Assembly (NCBI GenBank): GCA_003250275.1
Contig: QKGW01000291.1
Location: 1-6,129, forward strand
Direction: 5' to 3'
From: Alphaproteobacteria bacterium
Lineage (GTDB): Bacteria > Pseudomonadota > Alphaproteobacteria > Rhodospirillales > Rhodospirillaceae
Length of the DNA: 6,129 nt
A model generated the notes under the pieces. It was not told the origin of the DNA and ran no database searches. It worked only from the letters and a program-made list of their open reading frames with translations. The position numbers were made by a program, and so were the translations under genes. Numbering within the stretch: the first letter of the stretch is position 1; each line of letters starts with the position of its first letter. Below, piece after piece: positions 4,961-6,129 of this stretch.

Positions 4961-6129
4961 ATGGCATTGATCGAAGTCCGCAACGTCTCGAAGATTTTCG
5001 GGCCGAAACCGGAATCCGCGCTGCCGCTGCTTGCCGAGGGCAAGAGCAAGGCGGAAATTCTCGCCGAGACCGGCCATTCGGTCGGCCTCCAGGGCATCGA
5101 CCTCGACATCGAGGCCGGGCAGATCTTCGTCGTCATGGGGCTTTCGGGCTCCGGTAAGTCGACGCTGATCCGTCATCTCAACCGGCTGATCGACCCGACC
5201 GCGGGCGAGATCCGCTTCGACGGCGAGGACATCCTCACCTTCGACCACAAGGCGCTGATCGAGTTCCGGCGCAAGAAGATGAGCATGGTGTTCCAGAGCT
5301 TCGGGCTGTTGCCGCACCGCACCGTGGTCGACAACGTCGCCTACGGCCTGGAGATCCAGGGCATCGGCAAGCGCGAGCGGCGCGAGCGCGCCGCCGAATG
5401 GCTGGAGGTGGTCGGCCTCGCCGGCTACGAGGCGAGTATGCCCGACGAGCTTTCGGGCGGGATGCGGCAGCGCGTCGGCCTCGCCCGCGCGCTCTGCACC
5501 GACGCCGAGGTGCTGCTGATGGACGAGGCGTTCAGCGCCCTCGATCCGTTGATCCGTTCGGACATGCAGGACCAGCTCACCGCGCTCCAGGCCCGTCTGC
5601 ACAAGACCATCGTGTTCATCACCCACGATCTCGACGAGGCGCTGCGCCTCGGCGACAAGATCGCCATCCTCAAGGACGGCGCGCTCGTGCAGGTGGGCAC
5701 TCCGGCGGAAATCCTGCTGCATCCGGCGGACGACTACGTCGAATCGTTCGTCCGCGACGTCAACCGCGTGCGCGTGCTGACGGCGGAGAACGTGATGCGG
5801 CCGCCGCGGTTGCGCGTCACCACCGAGAACCTTGCCGAGGCGTTGCGTCAGGTGCGCGCCAGCCCGCACGACTTCGCCTACGTGCAGACCGGCGAGGATG
5901 GCATCTACGGCGTCGTGACTCAGGCGGAGCTCGAAGGCGCCGGTCTTTCCCGCGCGTCGTTCAAGGACCTGGTGCACGAACTGCCGACGGTGCAGGTCGG
6001 CCAGGCCCTCGAGGAGGTGCTGCCGGTGGCGCTGCAGTCGCAGTATCCGCTGCCGGTGGTCGACGAGGAGGGCGAGCTTCAGGGCGTGGTGACGAAGAAG
6101 GCGGTGATCGGCGTCGTCGCCGATCAGGC
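4961..6129 (+). CDS. proV: ProV-type ABC transporter ATPase with CBS domains (3' end cut)
   Basis: ATP-hydrolysing subunit that drives the ProXWV importer from the cytoplasmic face. The frame runs open for 389 full codons to the window edge without a stop; family members are close to 400 aa, so only a short tail is missing. Motifs read directly: Walker A GLSGSGKST (60-68), Q-loop Gln112 in VFQSFGLLPHRTV, signature LSGGMRQR (164-171), Walker B VLLMDE (184-189), D-loop SALD (192-195) and H-loop His222 in FITHDLDEA. The N-terminal insertion (about 15-45, LLAEGKSKAEILAETG) and the linker SFVRDVNR (262-269) are hallmarks of the ProV/OpuAA branch. Residues from about 276 onward form two CBS-like repeats (VMRPPRLRVTTENLAEAL and, near the end, PLPVVDEEGELQGVVTKKAV), which in relatives sense ionic strength or bind cyclic di-AMP. 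The start ATG follows GAGGAGGG at 7-nt spacing, 13 bp after the proW stop. Confidence 0.95.
   Translation, partial: MALIEVRNVSKIFGPKPESALPLLAEGKSKAEILAETGHSVGLQGIDLDIEAGQIFVVMGLSGSGKSTLIRHLNRLIDPTAGEIRFDGEDILTFDHKALIEFRRKKMSMVFQSFGLLPHRTVVDNVAYGLEIQGIGKRERRERAAEWLEVVGLAGYEASMPDELSGGMRQRVGLARALCTDAEVLLMDEAFSALDPLIRSDMQDQLTALQARLHKTIVFITHDLDEALRLGDKIAILKDGALVQVGTPAEILLHPADDYVESFVRDVNRVRVLTAENVMRPPRLRVTTENLAEALRQVRASPHDFAYVQTGEDGIYGVVTQAELEGAGLSRASFKDLVHELPTVQVGQALEEVLPVALQSQYPLPVVDEEGELQGVVTKKAVIGVVADQ

Noticed and set aside
2815..5136. Very long open frame on the minus strand across the transporter genes
   Set aside because: It lies antisense to proX, proW and the start of proV, all of which have clear family motifs. 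Its translation is dominated by Arg, His, Asp and Ala-rich low-complexity sequence typical of antisense frames in GC-rich DNA.

Overview
The window is GC-rich DNA with compact bacterial coding. It looks like a free-living alphaproteobacterium, probably near the Rhodospirillales/Azospirillum-type purple and nitrogen-assimilating bacteria. This rests on three things: the glnB-glnA gene order, a well-formed sigma-54 promoter in front of glnB, and an X-W-V ordered betaine-type ABC transporter. The taxonomic call is an inference from gene content and composition; no marker rRNA is present.

Left half, minus strand (1-2524), read from right to left: an ArsR-type winged-helix regulator (2162-2524), then glnB (PII signal protein, 1614-1952), then glnA (type I glutamine synthetase, 56-1462), closed by an intrinsic terminator at the left edge. 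A -24/-12 (sigma-54) promoter at 2068-2083 starts a leader of about 105 nt in front of glnB. That leader contains a large perfect-stem hairpin. GlnB carries the uridylylated Tyr51 and GlnA the adenylylated Tyr397, so both sensor and target of the classical nitrogen control cascade look intact and are probably co-transcribed under NtrC/RpoN control.

Middle (2525-3009): a 485-bp region without a convincing protein gene, between the leftward regulator and the rightward transporter. It holds a possible promoter and a 6-4-6 palindrome in front of the regulator. Facing right, it holds a possible sigma-70 promoter followed by about 220 nt that can fold into a compact structure ending in a clear intrinsic terminator (2886-2916). 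That terminator lies about 94 bases before the proX start codon. This is the most unusual part of the window: either a small RNA gene or a terminating, riboswitch- or attenuator-like leader of the transporter operon. A further inverted repeat overlaps the proX ribosome binding site.

Right half, plus strand (3010-6129): proX (periplasmic binding protein), a strong intergenic hairpin, proW (permease) and proV (ATPase with CBS domains, cut by the window end). Together they make a quaternary-amine ABC importer of the ProU/ChoXWV/HutXWV class. ProX captures glycine betaine, choline or a related compound in the periplasm, ProW forms the membrane channel, and ProV hydrolyses ATP and may sense ionic strength or nucleotides through its CBS domains. 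The exact substrate cannot be settled from sequence alone.
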